Assembly (NCBI GenBank): GCA_009667805.1
Contig: CM019065.1
Span: 18,872,611-18,936,610 of the forward strand
DNA length: 64,000 bases
Direction: 5' to 3'
Origin: Leptobrachium leishanense
Taxonomy: Eukaryota > Chordata > Amphibia > Anura > Megophryidae
The position numbers were made by a program, and so were the translations under genes. The notes below the pieces were generated by a model that ran no database searches, was not told where the DNA came from, and saw only the letters and a list, made by a program, of their open reading frames with translations. Each line of letters opens with the position of its first letter. Positions within the stretch are counted from its first letter, which is position 1. Positions 46,483 to 59,451 of the stretch are shown piece after piece.

Positions 46483-47379
46483 CTGTGAAGACCAGATGAT
46501 CTTAGGGTTATTGGCAGTCAGGCGACAGTTAACCTGTATTATGGTCCCACGTTGCAAAATACTGAAAAATAACAATATGGAGACTGGCGCGGAGATTTCC
46601 AGTAGATCACTGTATGGTCATACAAACCCACTTTCTTGTGCCCTGTGTCCTGTCACAATCTAGATTGATCCACCTCCACATCATTAGCTGGAAACCTACA
46701 TTTATTTCCAATCACAGAATCAATGTATTCAGACTCAAAATTCCACCATTATATACAAGACACAGGCAGGTGCAACTCATAACGTTAGCATGTGCACCCC
46801 TGGCACATTTATGCAGGTGCAGTTTCTTCTTCTGGGCCCTCTATTTCTATTCCAGAGTTTATCATCTTTCAGATGCTCTGTGAGTACCCTCTGGTTAGGG
46901 TCATGCATTTTCTTTATATATTTATTTTACTGTGCTCAAGCAATATTCATTGTGCAGAGACAGTTACAGGCTCTCGTATTAAATCAATTAATCAATTAAT
47001 TTTATTATATTTTTATTATGGTAATTTATTGTTTGCATTTTCTAATATATATATATATATATATATTTTATTGTCCATGTGGACTTGCCTAGGTGGGTAA
47101 GACCGACTTGACCTTATGCAATCGTATTCGTGGTCAATATTCGGCTGTAGTGACAGCGTACCATGATGGCGAAGAATTTTCTGTCATGTCAACATTGTTT
47201 ACCTCTTTTGAAATTCATTGCTATTGATCATGCGATCCCTCTCTCTAGGGGTGAAAATAGGTCACAGATACTTTTGCAAAGAGAGACTTTAGGATTTTAA
47301 CATTCATTACTTTAATACCAGGTGGATTAAATTAATACTTAATTTTTACAGGATATTTAATAGATTACATCAATATGCA
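46483..47379. other. Probable upstream intron of the sialyltransferase
   Basis: No exon with motif L found. (TA)n at 47045-47068. Nothing else supported. Confidence 0.4.
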
Positions 47380-48560
47380 AGGTTTTGTTGTTTTGAAATG
47401 AATAGGTGTATCTGAATGGATTTCTTGTGCAGATTCCGAAAACGACCTTCAAAATTCCGTATCACGTCATGTTTTTTCACAAATGACGGAAATGTGAAAA
47501 TTTCAAAAAACTTTACATGAATGGTCTTTGTGCGGGGATTTCAAGGTGATTGGAATATTGCTCGGCCAACAAGCAGGCTACACCAAATTTCCTTGCTTTT
47601 TGTGTGAATGGGCCTCCAGAGCAAGGACGGAACATTGGGTTCGGCAGCAGTGGCCAGTCAGAAGTACATTCACACCTGGCGAAAAATACATTGTTCCGCT
47701 TCCACTGGTTGATCCCTCGAAAACACTGTTGCCACCTTTACACATCAAACTTGACTTAATGAAGCAATTCGTGACAGCTTTAACCAGGGACAGTAAATGC
47801 TTTCAGTATCTTGGTGGTAAGTTTCCATCAATCACGTCTGAAAAAATTTAAGCTGGTATTTTCATAGGCCCTCAAATACGAAAATGAATGGCAGACAACA
47901 TATTCGAGGAATCCATGAGTGAGTGCGAATTGTGAGCATGGACTGCATTCAGAAATGTGGTACACAACTTTTTGGGGAACACGAAGGCTTCAAATGACAC
48001 CACTTTAGTGGAGGATATGCTGGAATCCTATGAACTGCTCGGTTGCAACATGAGGGTCAAAGTTGACTTTCTTCATGCTCATCTAAATTACTTTCCTAAC
48101 AATCTTGGTGATTTTTCGGAAGAACATGGCGAGCGCTTCCATCAGGATATTAAAGTGATGGAAAAGAGATACCAAGGAAAGTGGACTGTACATATGATGG
48201 CCGACCATTGTTGGATGTTGAACAGAGACTGTACGCATGCACAGCAAAGACAATCCAAAAAGAGGAAGTTTGAAGGGGAGCCCAGTGGCGAATGTTAGGT
48301 ATGTTTGCTTTTGAATATGTGTTTATGTTTATCTATTCCTTAAACAATCATTCTGCGCCCCTCCAGAGAACATTTTCACATGTTACAAACGTTGCCATAT
48401 AGCAATGTCGTTAAAAAATAATTTAATTTTTTTTTCACATTTCCATCATCTGTGAAAAAACCTGACGTGATACGGAATTTTGAAGGTCATTTTCGGAATC
48501 TGCGCAAAAAATCCATTCAGATACACCTATTCATTTGAAAACAACAGAAAGAGGTTGAAA
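47380..48560 (+). mobile_element. TIR element of unassigned superfamily
   Basis: Inverted arms of more than 100 bp: 'aatgaataggtgtatctgaa', 'ccttcaaaattccgtatcac' and 'tttcacaaatgacgg' at 47395-47500 return inverted at 48440-48540. They surround one decayed reading frame. Exact ends and target duplication were not resolved. Confidence 0.65.
47528..48298 (+). pseudogene. Decayed transposase-like protein with HGERFHQDI motif
   Basis: One frame of about 257 codons with three stops (near 47849, 47884 and 47936) and no frameshift. Visible motifs are GILLGQQAGYTKFPCFLC, LLPPLHIKLDLMKQFV, HNFLGNTKASN, LLGCNMRVKVDFLHAHLNYF and SEEHGERFHQDIKVMEKRYQ. I recognise this as a widespread family of uncharacterised animal proteins that often look TE-borne (inference). 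The conserved Cys pair and the His/Asp-rich HGERFHQD segment suggest metal binding or nuclease use, unproven. The surrounding TIRs support a mobile origin. Confidence 0.6.
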
Positions 48561-49298
48561 AATTGCAGATCAGCGTTATTTATTAATATTTATGGTAGTT
48601 TACTCTTAACAACCTAGTAGACACTTGTTTTTTTTATTTATTTTTGTTATTTATTTTTTTATTTCAATAAAACAAGGGATGCTTCATATGTACAGATTTT
48701 GTGACGCAAAATCATGTGATAATTGGTTCCTTTGCACCTTTGCTAAGAGAGACTTTTTGCATTTGTACATTGAACCTGATACTTTTTTTCACAGGATTAT
48801 TAATTGATTTTCATTATTGATCATCTATCGTAGTTTATTTTTAATAGTTCAGTATTTTATTTTGGTTTTCTATTTTTTTAATCTTCATTATTTTATTTTT
48901 TTATTATATTTTTTTCATATCTCTTTTATCACTTCCTTCACTCTGCACTCACCTCTCACACATTATGCTAAATAATCTTTTTAATTTCCTGTATCCTATA
49001 TATAGGGTAGGGTTGGCAAGGGGGGTAAGGGGGGAAAAGGGCAATTGACTCCTGGGCCACTAGTATATAGCGTCTGTGAGCCACAATGCAAGGTGTGAGG
49101 TGTAAGGCTGTCTATACAAAAAAGCATTGCAGGATATAGGCTGCCACGGGGATAATTTATTCAATAGTAGCAGAGCTATAGGGATTATATTAGAACCAAT
49201 TAAGTTTACTAAAAAATTTTTTTTACTACAATATATGTAACTTTATGGAATAATGGCCACAATAATATGATAATATAATCTGTAGTAAAGATATTTAA
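48561..49298. other. AT-rich intergenic DNA
   Basis: No gene; a 'tttgc.aagagagacttt' stretch occurs at 47275 and 48740 on either side of the TIR element. Confidence 0.4.
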
Positions 49299-49472
49299 TA
49301 GGGTTGTGCATGACTTTTTTTTCGTTTCGTTTCATTTTTTTCCGTTTCGGATCATTTCGGACAGTTTTTCTTTAGTTTCGGATCATTCAATTCAGTGATT
49401 CGGATCGATTCAGTGATTCGAATTGATTCAGTGATTTGGATCATTTCGGCAATTCGGCTCATTTCGACAATT

Positions 49473-49660
49473 CTTCCAGTAGAAGTGGTAGAGGCCAAAA
49501 CAGTAATTGAATTTAAGCAAGCATGGGATAGGCATAAGGCTATCCTAAACAAAAGATAAATCCAGGTAAAGTATCCATGTAATTGGGCAGACTAGATGGG
49601 CCGAAAGGTTCTTATCTGCCGACATTTTTCTATGTTTCTATGTTTCTATGTTTCTAATTC
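49473..49660 (+). mobile_element. CR1-like LINE 3' fragment with (TTTCTATG)n tail
   Basis: Contains 'gggcagactagatgggccga', 'ggttcttatctgcc' and a tail of repeated 'tatgtttc', a common amphibian CR1-type 3' end. The preceding codons read VEAKTVIEFKQAWDRHKAIL and stop. Confidence 0.65.
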
Positions 49661-49892
49661 GGCTAATTTCGGCGATCCGGATAATTTTGCCGATTCGGCT
49701 CATTTTGGATGATTCGGATCAGTTGGTTTTTTGATTTTTTATGACTTATTTAATTTTTTATTGCTTATTTAAGAATGTGAAGTAGATTACTACCAATAGA
49801 ATGAAAGTTTCTTTACTTAATTATTCTTTTAGGATTTTTTAGGCAAAATTTTAAGGTTTCCTAACTTTTTTTAAAAGAAACAAGGCTTTTTA

Positions 49893-50315
49893 GGCTAGGG
49901 TCAGACTAACGCAGTATAAACGTGCGTTTAGCAGCACTAAATCACAGTCGTGCTAGCAGCAAATGACGTCCAATGCCGGGCAGCATTCGAAGAACGGCCG
50001 CACAAAAGTGCGGCTGCCACGCAAGTCGCAAACCAACGCATTTTTTCGAGAACGTGATACCGCTAGTACTGACGTACAGAGTGCGCTGCGTCCGCTAGCG
50101 GCATGTGTGCGTGATTAGGAGACGTCAGACGCTGCTAATGTCCGGCCAACATAACGTCCAGACACAAAAAGTGTTTTATTGATGATCCATACAAAATCAC
50201 GGACGAAATGCGCATCGTATGACCGCTATCGCGTATTCTGTGAAAAAATGCGTCCATTCGCTCGAACGCATTTTTTCACAGACAACGCGAAAAATGCGTT
50301 ATTCTGACCCTAGCC
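49893..50315. mobile_element. Harbinger-type MITE (TIR ggctagggtcagac), TSD TTA
   Basis: TTA at 49890-49892 and 50316-50318. The interior is CpG-rich. Same family as 50607, 53319, 54867, 57279, 59042 and 62811. Confidence 0.8.
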
Positions 50316-50337
50316 TTAACCCATAGGTTTCAATGCA

Positions 50338-50606
50338 GGATATGAATCCACACACTGCTGGGAAGCGCCTCTCTGCAGAATAATTAATGCAGCATATGAA
50401 TCCGCACACTTTCAGGCAGCGCCATGCTGCAGTATAATTAAGCCTAAAAATCCGCACACTGCCGGGCAGCACCTCTCTGAAGATCGATTCATTGATTCGG
50501 ATTGATTCATTTTTTGATCAGTTAGTTTTTTCGTTTTTTATGAGTTATATGAATCCACACACTGCTGGGAAATTCCTCACCGTGTGTGGATTCATATGCC
50601 GCATAA
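50338..50606 (-). repeat. 54-bp satellite, inverted start of the array
   Basis: Monomers read on the minus strand ('gaatccacacactgctggga'), then switch to plus at about 50560-50600 through a palindromic joint. Confidence 0.8.
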
Positions 50607-51031
50607 GGCTAGGGTCAGACGAACGCATTTTTATGTTGTCTGTGAAAAAGTGCGTTCGAACGAATGGACGCATTTTGTCACAGAATACGTGATAGTGGTC
50701 ATACTATGCGCATTTTCGTCCGTGATTTTGTACGGATCATCAATAAAACCCTTTTTGCGTCTGGACGTTATGTTTGCCGGACATTAGCAGCGTCTGACGT
50801 CTCCTAATCACACACACACGCCGCTAGCGGACGCAGCGCACTCTGTACGTCAGTACCTGCGGTTTCACGTTCTCGAAAAAATGCGTTCATTTTCCACTTG
50901 CGTTGCGCAGCCGGACTTTTGTGCGACCGTACATCGTATATTGGCCGTCATTGCCCGTCATTTGCTGCTAGTGCGGCCGTGATTAAGTGCGGCTGCACGC
51001 GCGTTCGCACTGCCTCAGTCTGACCCTAGCC
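50607..51031. mobile_element. Harbinger-type MITE between inverted and direct satellite
   Basis: Ends ggctagggtcagac and gtctgaccctagcc. Flanked by TAA left and TTA right. Confidence 0.75.
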
Positions 51032-51957
51032 TTAATTATACTGTAGAGAGGCGCTTCCCAGCAGTGTGTGGATTCATATGCCGCATTAATTATACTGTAG
51101 AGAGGCGCTTCCCAGCAGTGTGTGGATTCATATGCTGCATTAATTATACTGCAGAGAGGCGCTTCCCAGCAGTGTGTGGATTCATATGCTGCATTAATTA
51201 TACTGCAGAGAGGTGCTTCTCCGCAGTGTGTGGATTCATATGCTGCATTAATTATACTGCAGAGAGGCGCTTCCCAGCAGTGTGTGGATTCATATGCTGC
51301 ATTAATTATACTGCAGAGAGGCGCTTCCCAGCAGTGTGTGTGGATTCATATGCTGCATAATTATACTGCAGAGAGGCGCTTCCCAGCAGTGTGTGGATTC
51401 ATATGCTGCATTAATTATACTGCAGAGAGGCGCTTCCCAGCAGTGTGTGGATTCTTATGCTGCATTAATTATACTGCAGAGAGGTGCTTCCCAGCAGTGT
51501 GTGGATTCATATGCTGCATTAATTATACTGCAGAGAGGCGCTTCCCAGCAGTGTGTGGATTCATATGCTGCATTAATTATACTGCAGAGAGGCGCTTCCC
51601 AGCAGTGTGCGGATTCATATGCAGCATTAATTATACCGCAGAGAGGTGCTTCCCAGCAGTGTGTGGATTCATATGCTGCATTAATTATACTGCAGAGAGG
51701 CACTTCACAGCAGTGTGTGGATTCATATGCTGCATTAATTATACTGCAGAGAGTTGCTTCCCAGCAGTGTGTGGATTCATATGCTGCATTAATTATACTG
51801 CAGAGAGGTGCTTCCCAGCAGTGTGTGGATTCATATGCTGCATTAATTATACTGCAGAGAGGCACTGCCCAGCAGTGTGTGGATTCATATGCTGCATTAA
51901 TTATACCGCAGAGAGGCGCTTCCCAGCAGTGTGCGGATTCATATGCTGCATTATTTA

Positions 51958-52405
51958 GGCTGGGGTCAGACGAGCGTAGTGTTCACGTCCGTGATTGCGC
52001 CTAAAAGTACGTCCGTGATAGCATGAAAGAAAGTCCATTGGAACCTGACACATGAAGTACGTCCGCACTGAACTGCGGACGCACAACGGCAGCGGCAAAC
52101 GGACGCAGGTTAGGCAAGAACGTAATACTGCTAGAACGGACGTGCGGAGTGCGCCACGTCCACAACGTCTGCATAGCTTTGTGTGTGAGTGATGGAGCAT
52201 GGTCAGACGGACTGCATTTATACGTCCAGCATTTTTGACGGACAGAATGTTTTTTCATTGTAATTTATTTTTCCCTCCTACATCCGTCAAAAATAACTTC
52301 AGTGAAAAAACGGACTGTGTGACCACTACTGCGTCATCCGTACTGACGATGTCCGTACTGCACGGACGTACAGTCCGTAGAAATCACGCTCGTCTGACCC
52401 CAGCC
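51958..52405. mobile_element. Harbinger-type MITE, divergent subfamily (TIR ggctggggtcagac)
   Basis: TTA at 51955-51957 and 52406-52408. Ends ggctggggtcagacgagcg and inverse. Interior differs from the other copies. Confidence 0.8.
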
Positions 52406-53318
52406 TTATACTGCAGAGAGACGCTGCCCAGCAGTGTGTGGATTCATATGCTGCATTAATTATACTGCAGAGAGGCGCTTCCCAGCAGTGTGTGGATTCA
52501 TATGCTGCATTATTTATACTGCAGAGAGACGCTGCCCAGCAGTGTGTGGATTCATATGCTGCATTAATTATACTGCAGAGAGGCGCTTCCCAGCAGTGTG
52601 TGGATTCATATGCTGCATTAATTATACTGCAGAGAGGCGCTTCCCAGCAGTGTGTGGATTCATATGCTGCATTAATTATACTGCAGAGAGGCGCTTCCCA
52701 GCAGTGTGTGGATTCATATGCTGCATTAATTATACTGCAGAGAGGCGCTTCCCGGCAGTGTGTGGAATCATATGCTGCATTAATTATACCGCAGAGAGGC
52801 GCTTCCCAGCAGTGTGGATTCATATGCTGCATTAATTATACTGCAGAGAGGCGCTTCCCAGCAGTGTGGATTCATATGCTGCATTATTTATACTGTAGAG
52901 AGGCGCTTCCCAGCAGTGTGTGGATTCATATGCTGCATTAATTATACCGCAGAGAGGCGCTTCCCAGCAGTGTGTAGATTCATATGCTGCATTTATTATA
53001 CTGCAGAGAGGCGCTGCTCAGCAGTGTGTGGATTCATATGCTGCATTAATTATACTGCAGAGAGGCGCTTCCCATCAGTGTGTGGAATCATATGCAGCAT
53101 TAATTATACTGTAGAGAGGCGCTTCCCAGCAGTGTGCGGATTCATATGCTGCATTAATTATACTGCAGAGAGGCGCTTCCCAGCAGTGTGTGGATTCATA
53201 TGCTGCATTAATTATACTGCAGAGAGGCGCTTCCCAGCAGTGTGTGGAATCATATGCTGCATTAATTATACTGCAGAGAGGCACTGCCCGGCAGTGTGTG
53301 GAATCACATGCTGCATTA

Positions 53319-53730
53319 GGCTAGGGTCAGACGAACGCATTTTCGCGTTGTCTGTGAAAAAGTGCGTTCGAACGAATGGACGCATTTTTTCACGGAGTAC
53401 GCGATAGCGGTCATACGATGCGCATTTGCGTTCGTGATTTTGTACGGATCATCAATAAAACGCATTTTGCATCTGGACGTTATGTTGGCCGGACATTAGC
53501 AGTGTCTGACATCTCAAAATCACGCACACACGCCGCTATGCGGCCGCAGCGCACTCTGTACGACCGTACTAGCGGTTTGACGTTCTCGACAAAATGCGTT
53601 CGTTTGCCACTTGCGTTGCGCGGCGCCCGACTTTCGTGCGACCGTACTTCGTATATTGGCCGTCAATGCCTGTCATTTGCTGCTATTGCTGCCGTAATTA
53701 AATTTAAAGTGCGCTAGTCTGACCCTAGCC
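53319..53730. mobile_element. Harbinger-type MITE, higher-order-repeat copy 1
   Basis: TTA duplication. Left neighbour monomer has the diagnostic 'ggaatcacatgctgcatta'. Confidence 0.88.
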
Positions 53731-54866
53731 TTAATTATACTGCAGAGAGGCGCTTCCCCGCAGTGTGTGAATTCATATGCTGCATTAAAGATACCGCAGA
53801 GAGGTGCTTCCCTGCAGTGTGCGGATTCATATGCTGCATTAATTATACTGTAGAGAGGCGCTTCCCAGCAGTGTGTGGATTCATATGCTGCATTAATTAT
53901 ACTGCAGAGAGGCGCTGTCCAGCAGTGTGTGGATTCATATGCTGCATTAATTATACCGCAGAGAGGCGCTTCCCAGCAGTGTGTGGATTCATATGCTGCA
54001 TTATTTATACTGCAGAGAGACGCTGCCCAGCAGTGTGTGGATTCATATGCTGCATTAATTATACTGCAGAGAGGCGCTTCCCAGCAGTGTGTGGATTCAT
54101 ATGCTGCATTAATTATACTGCAGAGAGGCGCTTCCCAGCAGTGTGTGGATTCATATGCTGCATTAATTATACTGCAGAGAGGCGCTTCCCGGCAGTGTGT
54201 GGAATCATATGCTGCATTAATTATACTGCAGAGAGTTGCTTCCGGCAGTGTGTGGATTCATATGCTGCATTAATTATACCGCAGAGAGGCGCTTCCCAGC
54301 AGTGTGTGGATTCATATGCTGCATTATTTATACTGTAGAGAGGCGCTTCCCAGCAGTGTGTGGATTCATATGCTGCATTAATTATACCGCAGAGAGGCGC
54401 TTCCCAGCAGTGTGTAGATTCATATGCTGCATTTATTATACTGCAGAGAGGCGCTGCCCAGCAGTGTGTGGATTCATATGCTGCATTAATTATACTGCAG
54501 AGAGGCGCTTCCCAGCAGTGTGTGGAATCATATGCAGCATTAATTATACTGCAGAGAGGCGCTTCCCAGCAGTGTGCGGATTCATATGCTGCATTAATTA
54601 TACTGTAGAGAGGCGCTTCCCAGCAGTGTGCGGATTCATATGCTGCATTAATTATACTGCAGAGAGGCGCTTCCCAGCAGTGTGCGGATTCATATGCTGC
54701 ATTAATTATACTGCAGAGAGACGCTGCCCAGCAGTGTGTGGATTCATATGCTGCATTAATTATACTGCAGAGAGGCGCTTCCCAGCAGTGTGTGGAATCA
54801 TATGCTGCATTAATTATACTGCAGAGAGGCACTGCCCGGCAGTGTGTGGAATCACATGCTGCATTA

Positions 54867-55276
54867 GGCTAGGGTCAGACGAACGCATTTTCGCGTTGTC
54901 TGTGAAAAAGTGCGTTCGAACGAATGGACGCATTTTTTCACGGAGTACGCGATAGCGGTCATACGATGCGCATTTGCGTTCGTGATTTTGTACGGATCAT
55001 CAATAAAACGCATTTTGCATCTGGACGTTATGTTGGCCGGACATTAGCAGTGTCTGACATCTCAAAATCACGCACACACGCCGCTATGCGGCCGCAGCGC
55101 ACTCTGTACGACCGTACTAGCGGTTTGACGTTCTCGACAAAATGCGTTCGTTTGCCACTTGCGTTGCGCGGCCGGACTTTCGTGCGACCGTACTTCGTAT
55201 ATTGGCCGTCAATGCCTGTCATTTGCTGCTATTGCTGCCGTAATTAAATTTAAAGTGCGCTAGTCTGACCCTAGCC
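54867..55276. mobile_element. Harbinger-type MITE, higher-order-repeat copy 2
   Basis: Near-identical to copy 1 in sequence, orientation and flanks, at 1548 bp spacing. Confidence 0.88.
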
Positions 55277-57278
55277 TTAATTATACTGCAGAGAGGCGCT
55301 TCCCAGCAGTGTGTGGATTCATATGCTGCATTAATTATACTGCAGAGAGGCGTTTCCCAGCAGTGTGCGGATTCATATGCTGCATTAATTATACTGCAGA
55401 GAGGCGCTTCCCAGCAGTGTGTGGATTCATATGCTGCATTAATTATACTGCAGAGAGTTGCTTCCCGGCAGTGTGTGGATTCATATGCTGCATTATTTAT
55501 ACTGTAGAGAGGCGCTTCCCAGCAGTGTGTGGATTCATATGCTGCATTAATTATACCGCAGAGAGGTGCTTCCCAGCAGTGTGTAGATTCATATGCTGCA
55601 TTTATTATACTGCAGAGAGGCGCTGCCCAGCAGTGTGTGGATTCATATGCTGCATTAATTATACTGCAGAGAGGCGCTTCCCAGCAGTGTGTGGATTCAT
55701 ATGCTGCATTAATTATACTGCAGAGAGGCGCTTCCCAGCAGTGTGCGGATTCATATGCTGCATTAATTATACTGCAGAGAGGCGCTTCCCAGCAGTGTGC
55801 GGATTCATATGCTGCATTAATTATACTGCAGAGAGGTGCTTCCCAGCAGTGTGTGGATTCATATGCTGCATTAATTATACCGCAGAGAGGCGCTTCCCAG
55901 CAGTGTGTGGATTCATATGCTGCATTAATTATACTGCAGAGAGGCGCTTCCCAGCAGTGTGTGGATTCCTATGCTGCATTAATTATACTGCAGAGAGGCG
56001 CTTCCCAGCAGTGTGTGGATTCATATGCTGCATTAATCATACTGCAGAGAGGCGCTTCCCAGCAGTGTGCGGACTCATATGCCGCATTAATTATACTGCA
56101 GAGAGGCGCTTCCCAGCAGTGTGTGGATTCATATGCTGCATTAATTATACTGCAGAGAGTTGCTTCCCAGCAGTGTGTGGATTCATATGCTGCATTAATT
56201 ATACTGCAGAGAGGCACTGCCCGGCAGTGTGTGGATTCATATCCTGCATTAATTATACCGCAGAGAGGCGCTTCCCCGCAGTGTGTGGATTCATATGCTG
56301 CATTAAAGATACCGCAGAGAGGTGCTTCCCTGCAGTGTGCGGATTCATATGCTGCATTAATTATACTGTAGAGAGGCGCTTCCCAGCAGTGTGTGGATTC
56401 ATATGCTGCATTAATTATACTGCAGAGAGGCGCTGCCCAGCAGTGTGTGGATTCATATGCTGCATTAATTATACCGCAGAGAGGCGCTTCCCAGCAGTGT
56501 GTGGATTCATATGCTACATTAATTATACTGCAGAGAGGCGCTTCCCAGCAGTGTGTGGATTCATATGCTGCATTATTTATACTGCAGAGAGACGCTGCCC
56601 AGCAGTGTGTGGATTCATATGCTGCATTAATTATACTGCAGAGAGGCGCTTCCCAGCAGTGTGTGGATTCATATGCTGCATTAATTATACTGCAGAGAGG
56701 CGCTTCCCAGCAGTGTGTGGATTCATATGCTGCATTAATAATACTGCAGAGAGGCGCTTCCCGGCAGTGTGTGGAATCATATGCTGCATTAATTATACTG
56801 CAGAGAGGCGCTTCCCAGCAGTGTGTGGATTCATATGCTGCATTAATTATACTGCAGAGAGGCGCTTCCCAGCAGTGTGCGGATTCATATGCTGCATTAA
56901 TTATACTGCAGAGAGGCGCTTCCCAGCAGTGTGTGGATTCATATGCTGCATTAATTATACTGCAGAGAGGCGCTTCCCAGCAGTGTGTGGATTCATATGC
57001 TGCATTAATTATACTGCAGGAGAGGCGCTTCCCAGCAGTTGTGCGGATTCATATGCTGCATTAATTATACTGTAGAGAGGTGCTTTCCAGCAGTGTGTGG
57101 ATTCATATGCTGCATTAATTATACTGCAGAGAGGTGCTTCCCAGCAGTGTGTGGATTCATATGCTGCATTAATTATATTGCAGAGAGGCGCTTCCCAGCA
57201 GTGTGTGGAATCATATGCTGCATTAATTATACTGCAGAGAGGCACTGCCGGCAGTGTGTGGAATCACATGCTGCATTA

Positions 57279-57688
57279 GGCTAGGGTCAGACGAACGCAT
57301 TTTCGCGTTGTCTGTGAAAAAGTGCGTTCGAACGAATGGACGCATTTTTTCACGGAGTACGCGATAGCGGTCATACGATGCGCATTTGCGTTCGTGATTT
57401 TGTACGGATCATCAATAAAACGCATTTTGCATCTGGACGTTATGTTGGCCGGACATTAGCAGTGTCTGACATCTCAAAATCACGCACACACGCCGCTATG
57501 CAGCCGCAGCGCACTCTGTACGACCGTACTAGCGGTTTGACGTTCTCGACAAAATGCGTTCGTTTGCCACTTGCGTTGCGCGGCCGGACTTTCGTGCGAC
57601 CGTACTTCGTATATTGGCCGTCAATGCCTGTCATTTGCTGCTAGTGCTGCCGTAATTAAATTTAAAGTGCGCTAGTCTGACCCTAGCC
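57279..57688. mobile_element. Harbinger-type MITE, higher-order-repeat copy 3
   Basis: Same flanks; 2412 bp after copy 2. Confidence 0.88.
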
Positions 57689-59041
57689 TTAATTATACTG
57701 CAGAGAGGCGCTTCCCAGCAGTGTGTGGATTCATATGCTGCATTAATTATACAGCAGAGAGGCGCTTCCCAGCAGTGTGTGGATTCATATGCTGCATTAA
57801 TTATACTGCAGAGAGGCGCTTCCCAGCAGTGTGCGGATTCATATGCTGCATTAATTATACTGTAGAGAGGCGCTTCCCAGCAGTGTGTGGATTCATATGC
57901 TGCATTAATTATACTGCAGAGAGGCGCTGCCCAGCAGTGTGTGGATTCATATGCTGCATTAATTATACCGCAGAGAGGCGCTTCCCAGCAGTGTGTGGAT
58001 TCATATGCTACATTAATTATACTGCAGAGAGGCGCTTCCCAGCAGTGTGTGGATTCATATGCTGCATTATTTATACTGCAGAGAGACGCTGCCCAGCAGT
58101 GTGTGGATTCATATGCTGCATTAATTATACTGCAGAGAGGCGCTTCCCAGCAGTGTGTGGATTCATATGCTGCATTAATTATACTGCAGAGAGGCGCTTC
58201 CCAGCAGTGTGTGGATTCATATGCTGCATTAATTATACTGCAGAGAGGCGCTTCCCGGCAGTGTGTGGAATCATATGCTGCATTAATTATACTGCAGAGA
58301 GTTGCTTCCCGGCAGTGTGTGTATTCATATGCTGCATTAATTATACCGCAGAGAGGCGCTTCCCAGCAGTGTGTGGATTCATATGCTGCATTATTTATAC
58401 TGTAGAGAGGCGCTTCCCAGCAGTGTGTGGATTCATATGCTGCATTAATTATACTGCAGAGAGGCGCTTCCCAGCAGTGTGTGGATTCATATGCTGCATT
58501 AATTATACCGCAGAGAGGCGCTTCCCAGCAGTGTGTAGATTCATATGCTGCATTTATTATACTGCAGAGAGGCGCTGCCCAGCAGTGTGTGGATTCATAT
58601 GCTGCATTAATTATACTGCAGAGAGGCGCTTCCCAGCAGTGTGTGGATTCATATGCTGCATTAATTATACTGCAGAGAGGCGCTTCCCAGCAGTGTGCGG
58701 ATTCATATGCTGCATTAATTATACTGCAGAGAGGCGCTTCCCAGCAGTGTGTGGATTCATATGCTGCATTAATTATACTGCAGAGAGGCGCTTCCCAGCA
58801 GTGTGTGGATTCATATGCTGCATTAATTATACTGCAGAGAGGCGCTTCCCAGCAGTGTGCGGATTCATATGCTGCATTAATTATACTGTAGAGAGGCGCT
58901 TCCCAGCAGTGTGTGGATTCATATGCTGCATTAATTATACTGCAGAGAGGCGCTTCCCAGCAGTGTGTGGAATCATATGCTGCATTAATTATACTGCAGG
59001 GAGGCACTGCCCGGCAGTGTGTGGAATCACATGCTGCATTA

Positions 59042-59451
59042 GGCTAGGGTCAGACGAACGCATTTTCGCGTTGTCTGTGAAAAAGTGCGTTCGAACAAAT
59101 GGACGCATTTTTTCACGGAGTACGCGATAGCGGTCATATGATGCGCATTTGCGTTCGTGATTTTGTACGGATCATCAATAAAACGCATTTTGCATCTGGA
59201 CGTTATGTTGGCCGGACATTAGCAGTGTCTGACATCTCAAAATCACGCACACACGCCGCTATGCGGCCGCAGCACACTCTGTACGACCGTACTAGCGGTT
59301 TGACGTTCTCGACAAAATGCGTTCGTTTGCCACTTGCGTTGCGCGGCCGGACTTTCGTGCGACCGTACTTCGTATATTGGCCGTCAATGCCTGTCATTTG
59401 CTGCTAGTGCTGCCGTAATTAAATTTAAAGTGCGCTAGTCTGACCCTAGCC
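59042..59451. mobile_element. Harbinger-type MITE, higher-order-repeat copy 4
   Basis: Same flanks; 1763 bp after copy 3. Confidence 0.88.

Noticed and set aside
55309..57075. 588-codon Cys-rich open frame
   Set aside because: Exact translation of the 54-bp satellite; the period is a multiple of three and several frames are open at once.
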